A stretch of 64,000 nt of DNA, taken from NCBI RefSeq assembly GCF_017497975.1, contig NZ_JAGDEL010000008.1:143115-207114 (forward strand). The letters run 5' to 3'. The notes beneath the pieces were generated by a model. That model ran no database searches. It was not told the DNA's origin and saw only the letters and a list, made by a program, of their open reading frames with translations. Of this stretch, positions 9,065 to 17,199 are shown in pieces. Both the position numbers and the translations under genes were made by a program. Position 1 is the stretch's first letter. Each line of letters starts with the position of its first letter. The stretch comes from Metabacillus bambusae (lineage in GTDB: Bacteria; Bacillota; Bacilli; Bacillales; Bacillaceae).

Positions 9065-9074
9065 CGATCTGAAA

Positions 9075-9851
9075 TTATATTTTCAACTCTATTTTAGCGT
9101 CTTTTCGAAGTTCTTCTACTTTAGCACCAAGTTTTTCTTGCGTTTTTTGTTGCTCAAGCTGAACTTTTAAAGTTTCTTTAACATCTTCGTATTTCGGTGT
9201 TTCTTGACCTTCTGCAACTGAACTAACCATAGAATCATAATACTCTTTCAACTCTTCTTCTTTAACCTCTTCAACTTTTAAGTCTTTTTCTACATATTGG
9301 CTATATCTAACTTTATCAGCAATTTGACTTTTTAGTTCTTCAAGTGAAAGGTTAGTATCTTTTAAAGCTTTTTCAAATGCCTCGTCATTCTCATATTGAG
9401 CTTTGATCGTATCTAAATCTTTATTAATTGCCTCTTCAGTCGCTTTATATCCTTTTTTATCAATTTCTTGCATGAGCAAAGTCTGTCCTACAAGGCTTTC
9501 AAGTGTATAGTCTTTTAATTGTTTTGCTGTTTCATCTGTCGTTGGGTCTTGTCCCATTTGTTGAAATTGTGTTTGCGAAATACTTAATGCTTCATTGTAT
9601 TCAGAACCCTTAATCTCTTGACTATTAACAATAGCAACTACACTATCATCCTTTACTTTTTGAGCCTCAAGTTTCTTTTGCATTTCTTCAGCATCAGCAG
9701 CAGTTTGTTCTTCGGTAGCCTTTTCCTCTGTTGATTCTTCAGTTGTTTTTTCGGATGTTGCTGTTTTCTTCTCTTTTTCTTCATCATCATTACATGCAGC
9801 AAGTGAGAATGCTAATAGCCCCATTAATAATGTAAGTAGTATTTTTTTCAT
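9075..9851 (-). CDS. SurA N-terminal-domain lipoprotein (PrsA-like chaperone without a PPIase domain)
   Basis: A 258-residue exported lipoprotein. The lipobox is LAAC with Cys20, followed by a strongly charged Glu/Lys/Thr-rich linker up to about residue 60. A SurA/PrsA-type helical chaperone domain begins around VAIVNSQEIKGSEYNEAL. The usual parvulin peptidyl-prolyl isomerase domain is not evident; the protein ends soon after a KVRYSQYVEKDLKVEE helix and a long amphipathic C-terminal helix. It probably helps fold secreted proteins at the membrane surface. AAGGAGA precedes the ATG. It is a stand-alone gene. Confidence 0.82.
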   Translation of the reverse strand: MKKILLTLLMGLLAFSLAACNDDEEKEKKTATSEKTTEESTEEKATEEQTAADAEEMQKKLEAQKVKDDSVVAIVNSQEIKGSEYNEALSISQTQFQQMGQDPTTDETAKQLKDYTLESLVGQTLLMQEIDKKGYKATEEAINKDLDTIKAQYENDEAFEKALKDTNLSLEELKSQIADKVRYSQYVEKDLKVEEVKEEELKEYYDSMVSSVAEGQETPKYEDVKETLKVQLEQQKTQEKLGAKVEELRKDAKIELKI

Positions 9852-10181
9852 CTGTCGTTCTCCTTTCGCTATTAAGGGAAGAAAATCTCCTTATCTAGAC
9901 GTACATAATTGGAATTGTATAACAATTAGAAGAAAAATGAAAGGTTCTTTACTAGGAAAGTAAGAAATAAATCAATATTCCTAAAGAAAGTATTCGATTT
10001 TTATTAATCGTTTTCCTTTTAAGTCTATCATGTTAGTTCAAATAAGTAGTTAGAAGGATTTTAAATAAAGGAAAGCTTTAGAAAAAATATTATAGGGCTA
10101 AAACTAGTAACTATTTAGAAGTGAAAAGAGCTAAAGTTGTTTTTTAACTAGAGGATATAAAGGTTTTCAATCTCCGGAAAA
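9852..10181. other. AT-rich intergenic stretch
   Basis: No open frame with a plausible ribosome binding site and no clear repeat was seen. It should contain the promoter of the minus-strand lipoprotein gene, but no confident -35/-10 pair was picked. Confidence 0.5.
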
Positions 10182-10216
10182 AGCGGAGGCGACTGTTTCA
10201 GCTAAGAGCCTCCGCT
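10182..10216 (-). terminator. Terminator after the GNAT gene
   Basis: Read on the minus strand: GCGGAGGC, a ~19-base loop, GCCTCCGC, then TTTTT. The GCGGAGGCGACTGT half matches the start of the interspersed repeat near 59.65 kb, so this terminator may derive from a repeat end. Confidence 0.7.
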
Positions 10217-10235
10217 AAATCATGAGAGTTTTAGT

Positions 10236-11048
10236 TTATATGTCACTTGGGCTTTGTTCTTTAGGATATGCCATTCTCCACATCCCGATATCCTTAAACC
10301 CTAGTCTTTTGTAAATTCGACCAGCCTTAGGATTATCATAAAACAAGCAAAGTGATTTACCTTCTGACAGTAGTACCTTGCATAGCTCTGTCATAACGAT
10401 AGATGCAAGACCTTTCTGTCGTTCAGAAGGATGTGAGCATACACCAACGACCATGCCAGAATACTGATTTTCAGCTGTTGTCGAGGCAATGGAAAGAATG
10501 TTTCCTGCTTCATTCTCAATATAGAAGGAACGGCCAGTTTTTGATTCAAGTGTACGTATAAAGCTTTGTTTTGATGCTGAGCTAAAATTAAATTCCTTAA
10601 TTTGTTCCTGAAGCTCAAAGACCCTCTCTACTTCATCTAGGGTTGCTTTTTTTACTGGATAATCAAGTGTTACTTCTTGAATCGAAAGGCTGTCTTTTAA
10701 CTCAGCAAAATAAGTTAACTTCACTTTGTTTAATGGGATTAGTTGTTGAATACTGCTTACGATTTCATCTTTTCCAGAGACCATCATTAGTTCAGGGTCC
10801 GCTGAAATGACTTCTATCATTTTTGTTAAATCAATCACAGATTTTGCGTAAGGAATGTAGGAATTCTGATACCGTAGCAAGACCCCCTCAATTTCTCCAG
10901 TATTGTCAAATTGAGCATAAATATCTTGAAAGTCTGCTTCATAACCAAAATTTTCAATATCACCAATAATAAATAGGTTCATTGCCCGTTCTTCTAACAA
11001 AAATTCCATGATCTTTTCATGATCAGCTGATGTACATCGTCTAAACAA
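10236..11048 (-). CDS. GNAT-family N-acetyltransferase
   Basis: A 270-residue protein with a C-terminal GNAT fold. Motif A is visible as VVGVCSHPSERQKGLASIVMTELC (the acetyl-CoA pyrophosphate loop), and motif B ends in LFYDNPKAGRIYKRLGFKDIG. The N-terminal half looks like a diverged second GNAT domain, as in other two-domain Bacillus acetyltransferases. An open frame extends upstream to an ATG at 11096, but a near-perfect GGAGGG site lies inside that extension, 6 bases before the TTG at 11048. The TTG is therefore preferred. The substrate is unknown. Confidence 0.8.
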   Translation of the reverse strand: MFRRCTSADHEKIMEFLLEERAMNLFIIGDIENFGYEADFQDIYAQFDNTGEIEGVLLRYQNSYIPYAKSVIDLTKMIEVISADPELMMVSGKDEIVSSIQQLIPLNKVKLTYFAELKDSLSIQEVTLDYPVKKATLDEVERVFELQEQIKEFNFSSASKQSFIRTLESKTGRSFYIENEAGNILSIASTTAENQYSGMVVGVCSHPSERQKGLASIVMTELCKVLLSEGKSLCLFYDNPKAGRIYKRLGFKDIGMWRMAYPKEQSPSDI

Positions 11049-11096
11049 AGCACTCCCTCCCATTTCAATTTGTTTATTTAAGAGGTAATTATACAA

Positions 11097-11385
11097 ACGT
11101 TTTTAAAAAGTGCAACTGTTTTTTTACATTTTATACCTTAGGTGAATATCATAAAGATTTTGAATTTTTGGTTATCATCATTCTTGAAAATAAGGGATGA
11201 GAAGCGATAAAGCTTCCTGAGACGCTTTTAAGAAGATATAACTCCTAATGGTAACGCTTACACTAACTAATTGGAAGAAATGCTTACAACATTTCCTTAA
11301 GTCCTTGAATATGAAATTCAGCGTGTTAGTATTAAATCGTTAGCGAAAATACGAACAAAAATACGAACGATATTGGAGAGATGAG
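11097..11385. other. Divergent promoter region between the GNAT gene and proI
   Basis: An AT-rich non-coding stretch. I looked for a T-box leader, because proline genes in B. subtilis use one, and did not find the conserved TGGNACCGCG block or a following terminator. Two tandem copies of AATACGAAC (near 11347-11369) lie close to the proI start and could be an operator or chance. Confidence 0.4.
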
Positions 11386-12237
11386 ATGCTACACAATAAA
11401 ACAATCGCATTTTTGGGTGCAGGGTCAATGGCGGAAGCAATGATCTCTGGTTTAGTAAAATCAGGGAAAATCGCAGCGGAACAAATCATTGTGACAAATC
11501 GTTCCAATCAAGAACGATTATCTGCTTTAGAAAGCAATTATGGAATTAAAGGGGTTAAACGAGAAAATCTCCAGTTTGATCAAATAGATATTTTTATCTT
11601 AGCTATGAAGCCAAAAGATGTTGATAAAGCATTAATCGACATAAAAAGTCATATCAAGCCAAATCAGCTCATATTATCTGTTTTAGCGGGAATTACAACA
11701 TCATACCTTGAACAAAATCTCCATAAAGGCCAGCAAGTAGTTAGAGTTATGCCGAATACGTCAAGTACAATCGGAGAATCAGCTACTGCAATTTCCCCAG
11801 GTCATGAAACAGCCGATGAAAATGTGAATTTAACGAAAATCTTGCTTGAATGTATTGGTGCAGTATACAAGATTGAAGAAAAAGATATGGATATCTTTAC
11901 AGGACTTGCAGGAAGTGGTCCAGCCTATTTCTATTATTTAATGGAGCATATGGAACAACAAGGTGTTCTTGCTGGACTAAATATTGAAACAACAAGACAA
12001 ATTATTGCGCAAACTATTGTAGGTGCTGCAAAGATGATCCAAAGACAGGACAAAACACCAACTGTTTTACGGGAAAATGTTACGTCGCCAAATGGTACAA
12101 CAGCTGCTGGACTTGATGCGCTTGATGAAAATGGTGGAGGAATCGCAATCTCTAAGGCTGTTGAGCATGCTGCGAAACGCTCGAAAGAGATTAGCAAGCA
12201 GTTACAAGAAAGTCTGTTAGTTGGTTCTTTAAAATAA
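11386..12237 (+). CDS. proI: Pyrroline-5-carboxylate reductase
   Basis: A 283-residue NAD(P)H-dependent reductase that makes proline from pyrroline-5-carboxylate. The N-terminal dinucleotide-binding motif is FLGAGSMAEAMISGL (from residue 9). The family signature in the C-terminal dimerisation domain is clear: GLAGSGPAYFYYLMEHMEQQGVLAGL, then TSPNGTTAAGLDALDENG. It is followed by proB and proA in the same direction, so one locus encodes the whole glutamate-to-proline route. A ~420-base gap with two repeats separates it from proB. GGAGAGATGAG precedes the ATG. Confidence 0.95.
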   Translation: MLHNKTIAFLGAGSMAEAMISGLVKSGKIAAEQIIVTNRSNQERLSALESNYGIKGVKRENLQFDQIDIFILAMKPKDVDKALIDIKSHIKPNQLILSVLAGITTSYLEQNLHKGQQVVRVMPNTSSTIGESATAISPGHETADENVNLTKILLECIGAVYKIEEKDMDIFTGLAGSGPAYFYYLMEHMEQQGVLAGLNIETTRQIIAQTIVGAAKMIQRQDKTPTVLRENVTSPNGTTAAGLDALDENGGGIAISKAVEHAAKRSKEISKQLQESLLVGSLK

Positions 12238-12238
12238 A

Positions 12239-12430
12239 AGCTCTTTTCTTAGAGATTGTTGCTTTAGAACGAAAACTATTTAACGTTGATTGGAGCGGAT
12301 TGCGACACTGCAGGCGTTTACGCCGAAGATGCTCACCGCCTGCCCCGCGGAAAGCGAGCATCTCTCGCTGCAATCAACCACCCCGAACTACTTGGTAAAT
12401 AGCAACAAAGTTTACCAAAACAGTCAAAAT
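12239..12430 (+). repeat. Interspersed MITE-like repeat A, copy 1
   Basis: About 190 bases in the proI-proB gap that match, in inverted orientation, the stretch at 20558-20775. Shared blocks in order are CTTAGAGATTGTTGCTTT, AGAACGAAAACT, GGATTGCGA, GCAGGCGTTTACGCCGA, CCCCGCGGAAAGCGAGCATC and CAATCAACCA, ending in AATAGCAACAAAGTTT. The ends carry a short inverted repeat (TTGTTGCT / AGCAACAA). This copy lacks about 30 internal bases present in copy 2. No protein is encoded, and it is far more GC-rich than its surroundings. Confidence 0.85.
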
Positions 12431-12527
12431 AAAAAATCGAAATAAGTAACCTCGCTTGCTTAAAATGGAAAAGGTTCTCTTATCTTATTAAATTACTATA
12501 GGACTAAATACTTTACTAAATTTTTTA

Positions 12528-12645
12528 TGTCTAGCTTAAGCGCCTAGCACTAGTAAGCAATCCATAAATGAATACAAAGAAAGCCTTAAATGATGGATTA
12601 ACCGATGATTCAAGACGCTAGCGCTTCGGACTAAAAACTGACTCA
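12528..12645 (+). repeat. Interspersed repeat B-type element before proB
   Basis: Begins TGTCTAGCTTAAGCGCCTAGC and ends GACGCTAGCGCTTCGGA, with an internal inverted pair (AATCCATAAATG / TGATGGATT). The AGCGCCTAGC block is shared with the element near 15.16 kb. Such Bacillus intergenic elements have no known function. Confidence 0.55.
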
Positions 12646-12656
12646 GGAGTGATAGA

Positions 12657-13787
12657 ATGGCGACCCTAGACAATGAGAAAAAACGGGTTGTAATAAAAGT
12701 AGGAAGCAGTTCCTTAACTAGTCGACATGGAGAAATTAGTCGACGTAAATTAGAAAAATTAGCAGATGAAATAGCGTTACTTAAAGATGAGGGACATGAA
12801 ATTGTATTTGTTTCATCTGGAGCTGTTGCTGCAGGCTATCGAAAGTTAGGCTGTATTGATCGACCAACATCATTACCAGAAAAACAAGCTGCAGCTTCGA
12901 TTGGCCAAGGCTTATTAATTGAAGCCTATTCAGAAATATTTTTATCCCACGGTTATGTAGCTTCACAGATATTAATCACACGTAGTGATTTTTCTGATGA
13001 ATCACGTTATAACAATGTTCGAAATACGTTAAATGTCTTATTAGAACGTGGAATTATTCCGATTGTTAATGAAAATGACACGGTAACAGTTGATCGCTTA
13101 AAGTTTGGTGATAATGATACATTATCTGCTAAAGTTGCAGGGTTAATAGAAGCAGATCAATTGATTATCCTTTCTGATATAGATGGTTTATATGATTCAG
13201 ATCCTCGTAAAAATGATGAAGCGAAACTGCTCGAGAAAGTATACGAGATTACACCTGAAATAGAAGAAGGTGCCGGTGAATCTGGAAGTGAAGTTGGCAC
13301 AGGTGGAATGAAATCAAAAATTGATGCCGTAAAAATCGCGATGGCTTCAGGTATTTCGACTTTTCTAGGTAAAGCAAGCATACCGAATATTTTAGGTGAT
13401 GCAGTAAATGGAGAGGCAAGAGGAACGTATTTTGAAGTGACAAATGAGACAATTAACTTAAATCAGAAAAAGCAATGGATAGCGTTCCATTCTGGACCTG
13501 AGGGAGAACTTGTTATTAATCAAAAGATAAGAATGTCAATTGCTGATCATAAACATAGTATTTATTCATCAGATATCGAGGAAGTAAAAGGACAATTCGA
13601 AAAAGGTGCGGTTATTCGAATTATTGATCATCTAGGTGAAAGGATCGGCTTAGGAGTTGTAAATTACTCGAATGAAGATTTGGAAAAATTAAGTGAAATT
13701 ACAGGTGAAGAGGTAGAAAGACTCGAGGTTGTTCATTTTGATGACCTAGTATGTGAACTTGAATTGTCCTTACCTGTTGGAGTTTAA
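12657..13787 (+). CDS. proB: Glutamate 5-kinase
   Basis: A 376-residue amino-acid kinase plus PUA protein, normal full length. The N-terminal kinase domain starts VVIKVGSSSLTSRHGE and contains the NENDTV and FGDNDTLSAKVAGLI nucleotide/glutamate site blocks and the GTGGMKSKIDA motif. The C-terminal PUA domain covers roughly residues 275-365. It makes glutamyl-5-phosphate, the first and usually proline-inhibited step. CAGGAG lies 9 bases before the ATG. proA follows after 13 bases, so the two are co-transcribed. Confidence 0.96.
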   Translation: MATLDNEKKRVVIKVGSSSLTSRHGEISRRKLEKLADEIALLKDEGHEIVFVSSGAVAAGYRKLGCIDRPTSLPEKQAAASIGQGLLIEAYSEIFLSHGYVASQILITRSDFSDESRYNNVRNTLNVLLERGIIPIVNENDTVTVDRLKFGDNDTLSAKVAGLIEADQLIILSDIDGLYDSDPRKNDEAKLLEKVYEITPEIEEGAGESGSEVGTGGMKSKIDAVKIAMASGISTFLGKASIPNILGDAVNGEARGTYFEVTNETINLNQKKQWIAFHSGPEGELVINQKIRMSIADHKHSIYSSDIEEVKGQFEKGAVIRIIDHLGERIGLGVVNYSNEDLEKLSEITGEEVERLEVVHFDDLVCELELSLPVGV

Positions 13788-13800
13788 AAGGAGGAATTGC

Positions 13801-15063
13801 ATGAATGTAACAAAAGAACAAACAAACGTTGAAGCACAAGCGATTGCAGCAAAGAAAGCAGCAAAAAAAGTTAGCTTACTATCAAATGAAGAAAAAAATG
13901 AAGCATTGCACATTTTAGCTGATAGATTGGAAAAAAATACTCAAGACATTTTAGATGCAAATGAAAAAGACTTACAAGAAGGTCGTGAAAAAGGCTATGA
14001 AGAGGCGTATTTGGATCGCCTCGCCCTTTCGAAGGAACGCATCACTGATTTTGCAGAAGGACTTCGTCAGGTTGCAAAATTAGAAGATCCCACAGGGCGA
14101 ACACTTTCGAACTGGACACTGGATAATGGATTACTAGTAAAAAAAGTATCCGTTCCCTTAGGTGTCATTGGTATGATTTATGAAGCTCGTCCTAATGTAA
14201 CAGTCGATGCAACAGGCCTTGCCCTTAAATCAGGAAATGCCATTATACTAAAAGGCGGATCATCTGCTTTATCATCAAACAAAGCAATCGTGCAGGTTAT
14301 GCATGAGGCATTAAATGAAACAAAAATCCCGCAGGAAGCTGTTCAATTTATTGCAAGTACAGATCGTGTGGCAACACAGCAGCTCTTTACAATGAAGGAA
14401 CACATTGATGTGTTAATTCCTAGGGGTGGAGGCTCATTAATCAATGCAGTTGTAAATAACGCAACAGTTCCAGTACTTGAAACAGGTGTCGGTAACTGCC
14501 ATTTATATATTGATGTTGAAGCAGATGTTGAAAAAGCATTAAACATTCTTGTTAATGCAAAAACAGACCGTCCAGCTGTATGTAATGCACTAGAAACAGC
14601 CATTATTCACAAGGAATGGCTAGATAAAAACAAAGAAGCACTAGATGCTACCTTCAAAAAACATAATATTACGGTTCATGGTGATGAAACGGCACTTAGA
14701 TACATCCCTAATGGAGTAATAGCAACTGAAGAAGATTGGGCAAATGAATATTTATCTTTAGATATTGCTGTTAAAACTGTAAACAATATTGAAGAAGCAA
14801 TTGATCATATTGAAACTTATGGAACGAAGCACTCTGAAGCGATCATTACTGAAAACAATGATACAGCAAAAACGTTTATGAATTTAGTCGATGCTTCAGC
14901 GCTCTATCATAATGCTTCCACTCGCTTTACAGACGGTGGGGCACTAGGTTTTGGAGCGGAAATTGGAATCTCAACACAAAAGCTGCATGCTCGTGGACCA
15001 ATGGGATTACCCGCATTAACAACTGTTAAATTTATAATGTCCGGTAATGGACAGATACGATAA
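13801..15063 (+). CDS. proA: Glutamate-5-semialdehyde dehydrogenase (gamma-glutamyl phosphate reductase)
   Basis: A 420-residue aldehyde-dehydrogenase-fold reductase. The catalytic Cys261 is in DRPAVCNALET. The start chosen is the ATG at 13801, directly after AAAAGGAGGAATTGC; an upstream in-frame extension lies inside proB and is discarded. It reduces glutamyl phosphate to the semialdehyde, which cyclises to the substrate of the upstream pyrroline-5-carboxylate reductase. A strong terminator follows. Confidence 0.96.
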   Translation: MNVTKEQTNVEAQAIAAKKAAKKVSLLSNEEKNEALHILADRLEKNTQDILDANEKDLQEGREKGYEEAYLDRLALSKERITDFAEGLRQVAKLEDPTGRTLSNWTLDNGLLVKKVSVPLGVIGMIYEARPNVTVDATGLALKSGNAIILKGGSSALSSNKAIVQVMHEALNETKIPQEAVQFIASTDRVATQQLFTMKEHIDVLIPRGGGSLINAVVNNATVPVLETGVGNCHLYIDVEADVEKALNILVNAKTDRPAVCNALETAIIHKEWLDKNKEALDATFKKHNITVHGDETALRYIPNGVIATEEDWANEYLSLDIAVKTVNNIEEAIDHIETYGTKHSEAIITENNDTAKTFMNLVDASALYHNASTRFTDGGALGFGAEIGISTQKLHARGPMGLPALTTVKFIMSGNGQIR

Positions 15064-15076
15064 TATAGTTAGTCGA

Positions 15077-15117
15077 AAAGGATGATCGTACATGTTAATG
15101 TCGATCATCCTTTTTTT
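15077..15117 (+). terminator. Terminator of proBA
   Basis: Stem AAGGATGATCG / CGATCATCCTT with a short loop, followed by a run of T residues. Confidence 0.85.
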
Positions 15118-15121
15118 GTTG

Positions 15122-15295
15122 TATAGGAAATTATAAAATTCTTGTACTGTGGATAAGTGCTAGGCATCCAGCGCCTAGCCCCTCTTGGGTCTACAGCCAC
15201 TTAAGAATTGAAGGTAAAGAACACCTTCTATTCTTAAGCGTCTTATTTGCCTGAGGCTGTTCAAGGCGCTTGGGCTTTTGTTCTTGAAAAACTTA
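15122..15295 (+). repeat. Interspersed repeat B, copy in the proA-glnK gap
   Basis: Starts AGGAAATTATAAAATTCTTG and TACTGTGGATAAG, a block that recurs near 40668-40702. It continues CCAGCGCCTAGCCCC and ends in AAGGCGCTTGGGCTTTTGTT, a tail resembling the end of the element near 59.8 kb. An internal hairpin (CTTAAGAATTGAAG / CTTCTATTCTTAAG) is present. It encodes no protein. Confidence 0.65.
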
Positions 15296-15355
15296 TAAAA
15301 AGATGCCAAGTTTTCTACTGTTTTTATTTTCTAAAAATTTTAATAGCTTAAACTG

Positions 15356-15383
15356 TTGACTATGTTTCTATTAATGTTATAAT
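15356..15383 (+). promoter_or_regulatory. SigA-type promoter of glnK-amtB
   Basis: TTGACT at 15356-15361, a 16-base spacer and a perfect TATAAT at 15378-15383, about 49 bases before the glnK start. The -10 lies inside the TnrA/GlnR box. Confidence 0.75.
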
Positions 15384-15391
15384 CTTTAACA
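15375..15391. promoter_or_regulatory. TnrA/GlnR operator at glnK-amtB
   Basis: The 17-base sequence TGTTATAATCTTTAACA matches the TnrA/GlnR consensus (TGTNAN-7-TNACA) at both half sites. It covers the -10 hexamer of the glnK promoter, a position expected for repression; activation by TnrA uses sites further upstream. Confidence 0.75.
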
Positions 15392-15431
15392 TAATGATGT
15401 CAGATAACCTAACAATGAAGAGGTGAGTAAC

Positions 15432-15794
15432 ATGAAAAAGATTGAAGCAATCATCAGACCTCAGAAGATAACCGAGACAATTAAGAGCTTAAAAAATATA
15501 GGAATAACAGGTTTTACAGTTTCACAAGTAGTAGGAAGAGGGAAGCAAAAGGATACGAAGGGTGTATACCGTGGAAAGAATTATAATGTAACACTGCACC
15601 CGAAGATTAAGCTTGAAATCGTCCTATCCGATCACATGGTTGATCAAACGATCAAAACAATCATTGCTAATGCTCAAACAGGTGAAGATGGGGATGGGAA
15701 AATTTATGTATATCCAATCCTTGAAGCATATAACATTCGTACAGGTGAATCTGATGAAACTATCGATGATCTTTCAGTAAAGGAGGGGATGTAA
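15432..15794 (+). CDS. glnK: P-II nitrogen regulatory protein GlnK (NrgB)
   Basis: A 120-residue P-II protein. It opens MKKIEAIIRPQKITETIKSL and has the T-loop region (KDTKGVYRGKNYN), the LEIVLSD strand and the TGEDGDGKIYVYPILEA signature of the family. It binds ATP, ADP and 2-oxoglutarate, and plugs the AmtB channel at the membrane when nitrogen is plentiful. In Bacillus, GlnK can also hold TnrA. The ATG at 15432 follows GAGGTGAG; the GTG at 15423 lies inside that site and is not used. amtB follows at once. In B. subtilis the order is nrgA then nrgB; here glnK is first. Confidence 0.94.
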   Translation: MKKIEAIIRPQKITETIKSLKNIGITGFTVSQVVGRGKQKDTKGVYRGKNYNVTLHPKIKLEIVLSDHMVDQTIKTIIANAQTGEDGDGKIYVYPILEAYNIRTGESDETIDDLSVKEGM

Positions 15795-15795
15795 A

Positions 15796-17115
15796 GTGGA
15801 GATTATTCATTTAAATACAGTTTGGATTGTGATTGCAGCTGCGATGGTTTTATTTATGGAAGGCGGCTTTAGTTTATTAGAAGCGGGTTTAGTCCGCACG
15901 AAGAATGCTGTTAACGTTACAATGAAAATCTTCGTTGATTTAACAATAGGTGCCTTAGCATTTTGGCTTTTTGGATTTGGGATTATGTTTGGACAAGATG
16001 CTTTTGGATTTATTGGGACAAGTTTATTTGGAAGTCCGGAAAAAATATCTCTTAGTATGGAGCTGCCGAGTGAAGCATTTGTGCTTTTTCAAATGGGTTT
16101 TGCAATAGCCTGTGTTTCGATTATTTCAGGTGCAGTTGCTGAACGAATGAATTTTAAAGCTTACATTATTACGGCTGCTCTTATTACGCTTATCATTTAT
16201 CCTTTATCAGGACATTGGATATGGAATAGTGAAGGTTGGTTAGCAAAGCTTGGTATGAAGGACTTTGCTGGTTCAGCGGCCATTCACGCAGTTGGAGGTT
16301 TTGCAGCGTTAGCAATGGCTAAATTATTAGGTGCAAGAAAAGGGAGATTTAATTCAGATGGTACGGTGAATGTTTTTGCACCTAGTAATATACCATTAGC
16401 ATCAAGTGGTGCATTTATTTTATGGTTCGGTTGGTTTGCATTTAATAGTGGAAGTACACTAGATGCCACAAATACTTCCTTAGCATCAATTGCAATTAAT
16501 ACAATGCTAGCAGGTGCTAGTGGTGGTACAGTCACTCTATTATTGACAATGAATAAGTTCGGAAAAGCAGATCCAAGTATGACGATAAATGGTGTTCTTT
16601 CAGGTTTAGTCGCGATAACAGCTGGTTGTGCTTTCGTTGATCAGTGGAGTGCGATTATCATAGGTGGAATTAGTGGAATCATCGTTATTTATGCAACACT
16701 ATTAATCGATAACATAAAAATTGATGATCCTGTTGGAGCAGTAGCAGTTCACGGCTTTAATGGAGTGTTTGGAACAATAGCTGTTGGCTTATTTGATACA
16801 TCAGCAGGATTATTTACAACAGGTCAGGTTTCCTTATTAGGTGTTCAGCTTCTAGGTGCGGCTGTCGTAGCTGTATGGGGTTTAATTGGTGGGGCTGTTA
16901 TTGCAAAAGTAGCAGAGGTAACTGTTGGCTTACGCGCTACAGAAGAAGAGGAAGAGGAAGGGCTTGATATGTCCTATCACGGCATTCCTGCTTACAATGA
17001 ACTTGAGCGGTTTACAGACCTACCAACAAGTCTTTACAATTTTGAAGAATCTACTGGTATTACCATTGCTCGAACGGAGCAAAAACAAGTTGTAGGCAAG
17101 GTTTTTGCGGATTAA
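15796..17115 (+). CDS. amtB: Ammonium transporter AmtB (NrgA)
   Basis: A 439-residue membrane protein of about 11 segments, normal length. Family landmarks are the FVLFQMGFAIACVSIISGAVAERM block, the first channel His in AIHAVGGFAALAMA, and the second in VAVHGFNGVFG. It conducts ammonium, and its cytoplasmic C-terminal tail holds an acidic run of Glu near residue 380. Translation starts at a GTG, 8 bases after an AGGAGGGG site and one base after the glnK stop, so the two are co-translated. Confidence 0.94.
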   Translation: MEIIHLNTVWIVIAAAMVLFMEGGFSLLEAGLVRTKNAVNVTMKIFVDLTIGALAFWLFGFGIMFGQDAFGFIGTSLFGSPEKISLSMELPSEAFVLFQMGFAIACVSIISGAVAERMNFKAYIITAALITLIIYPLSGHWIWNSEGWLAKLGMKDFAGSAAIHAVGGFAALAMAKLLGARKGRFNSDGTVNVFAPSNIPLASSGAFILWFGWFAFNSGSTLDATNTSLASIAINTMLAGASGGTVTLLLTMNKFGKADPSMTINGVLSGLVAITAGCAFVDQWSAIIIGGISGIIVIYATLLIDNIKIDDPVGAVAVHGFNGVFGTIAVGLFDTSAGLFTTGQVSLLGVQLLGAAVVAVWGLIGGAVIAKVAEVTVGLRATEEEEEEGLDMSYHGIPAYNELERFTDLPTSLYNFEESTGITIARTEQKQVVGKVFAD

Positions 17116-17139
17116 TGATTAGTTAAATCGTAGCTAAAT

Positions 17140-17186
17140 ACTAAAAATAAGACCCAGTAACGCAAAATACTGGGTCTTATTTTTAT
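17140..17186. terminator. Bidirectional terminator between amtB and the permease
   Basis: Long stem AAAAATAAGACCCAGTA / TACTGGGTCTTATTTTT. It serves both converging genes. Confidence 0.9.
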
Positions 17187-17199
17187 GTCCAACATTCAA

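Noticed and set aside
11160..11385. T-box leader upstream of proI
   Set aside because: Expected from B. subtilis proline genes, but the conserved TGGNACCGCG block and a following terminator/antiterminator pair are absent.
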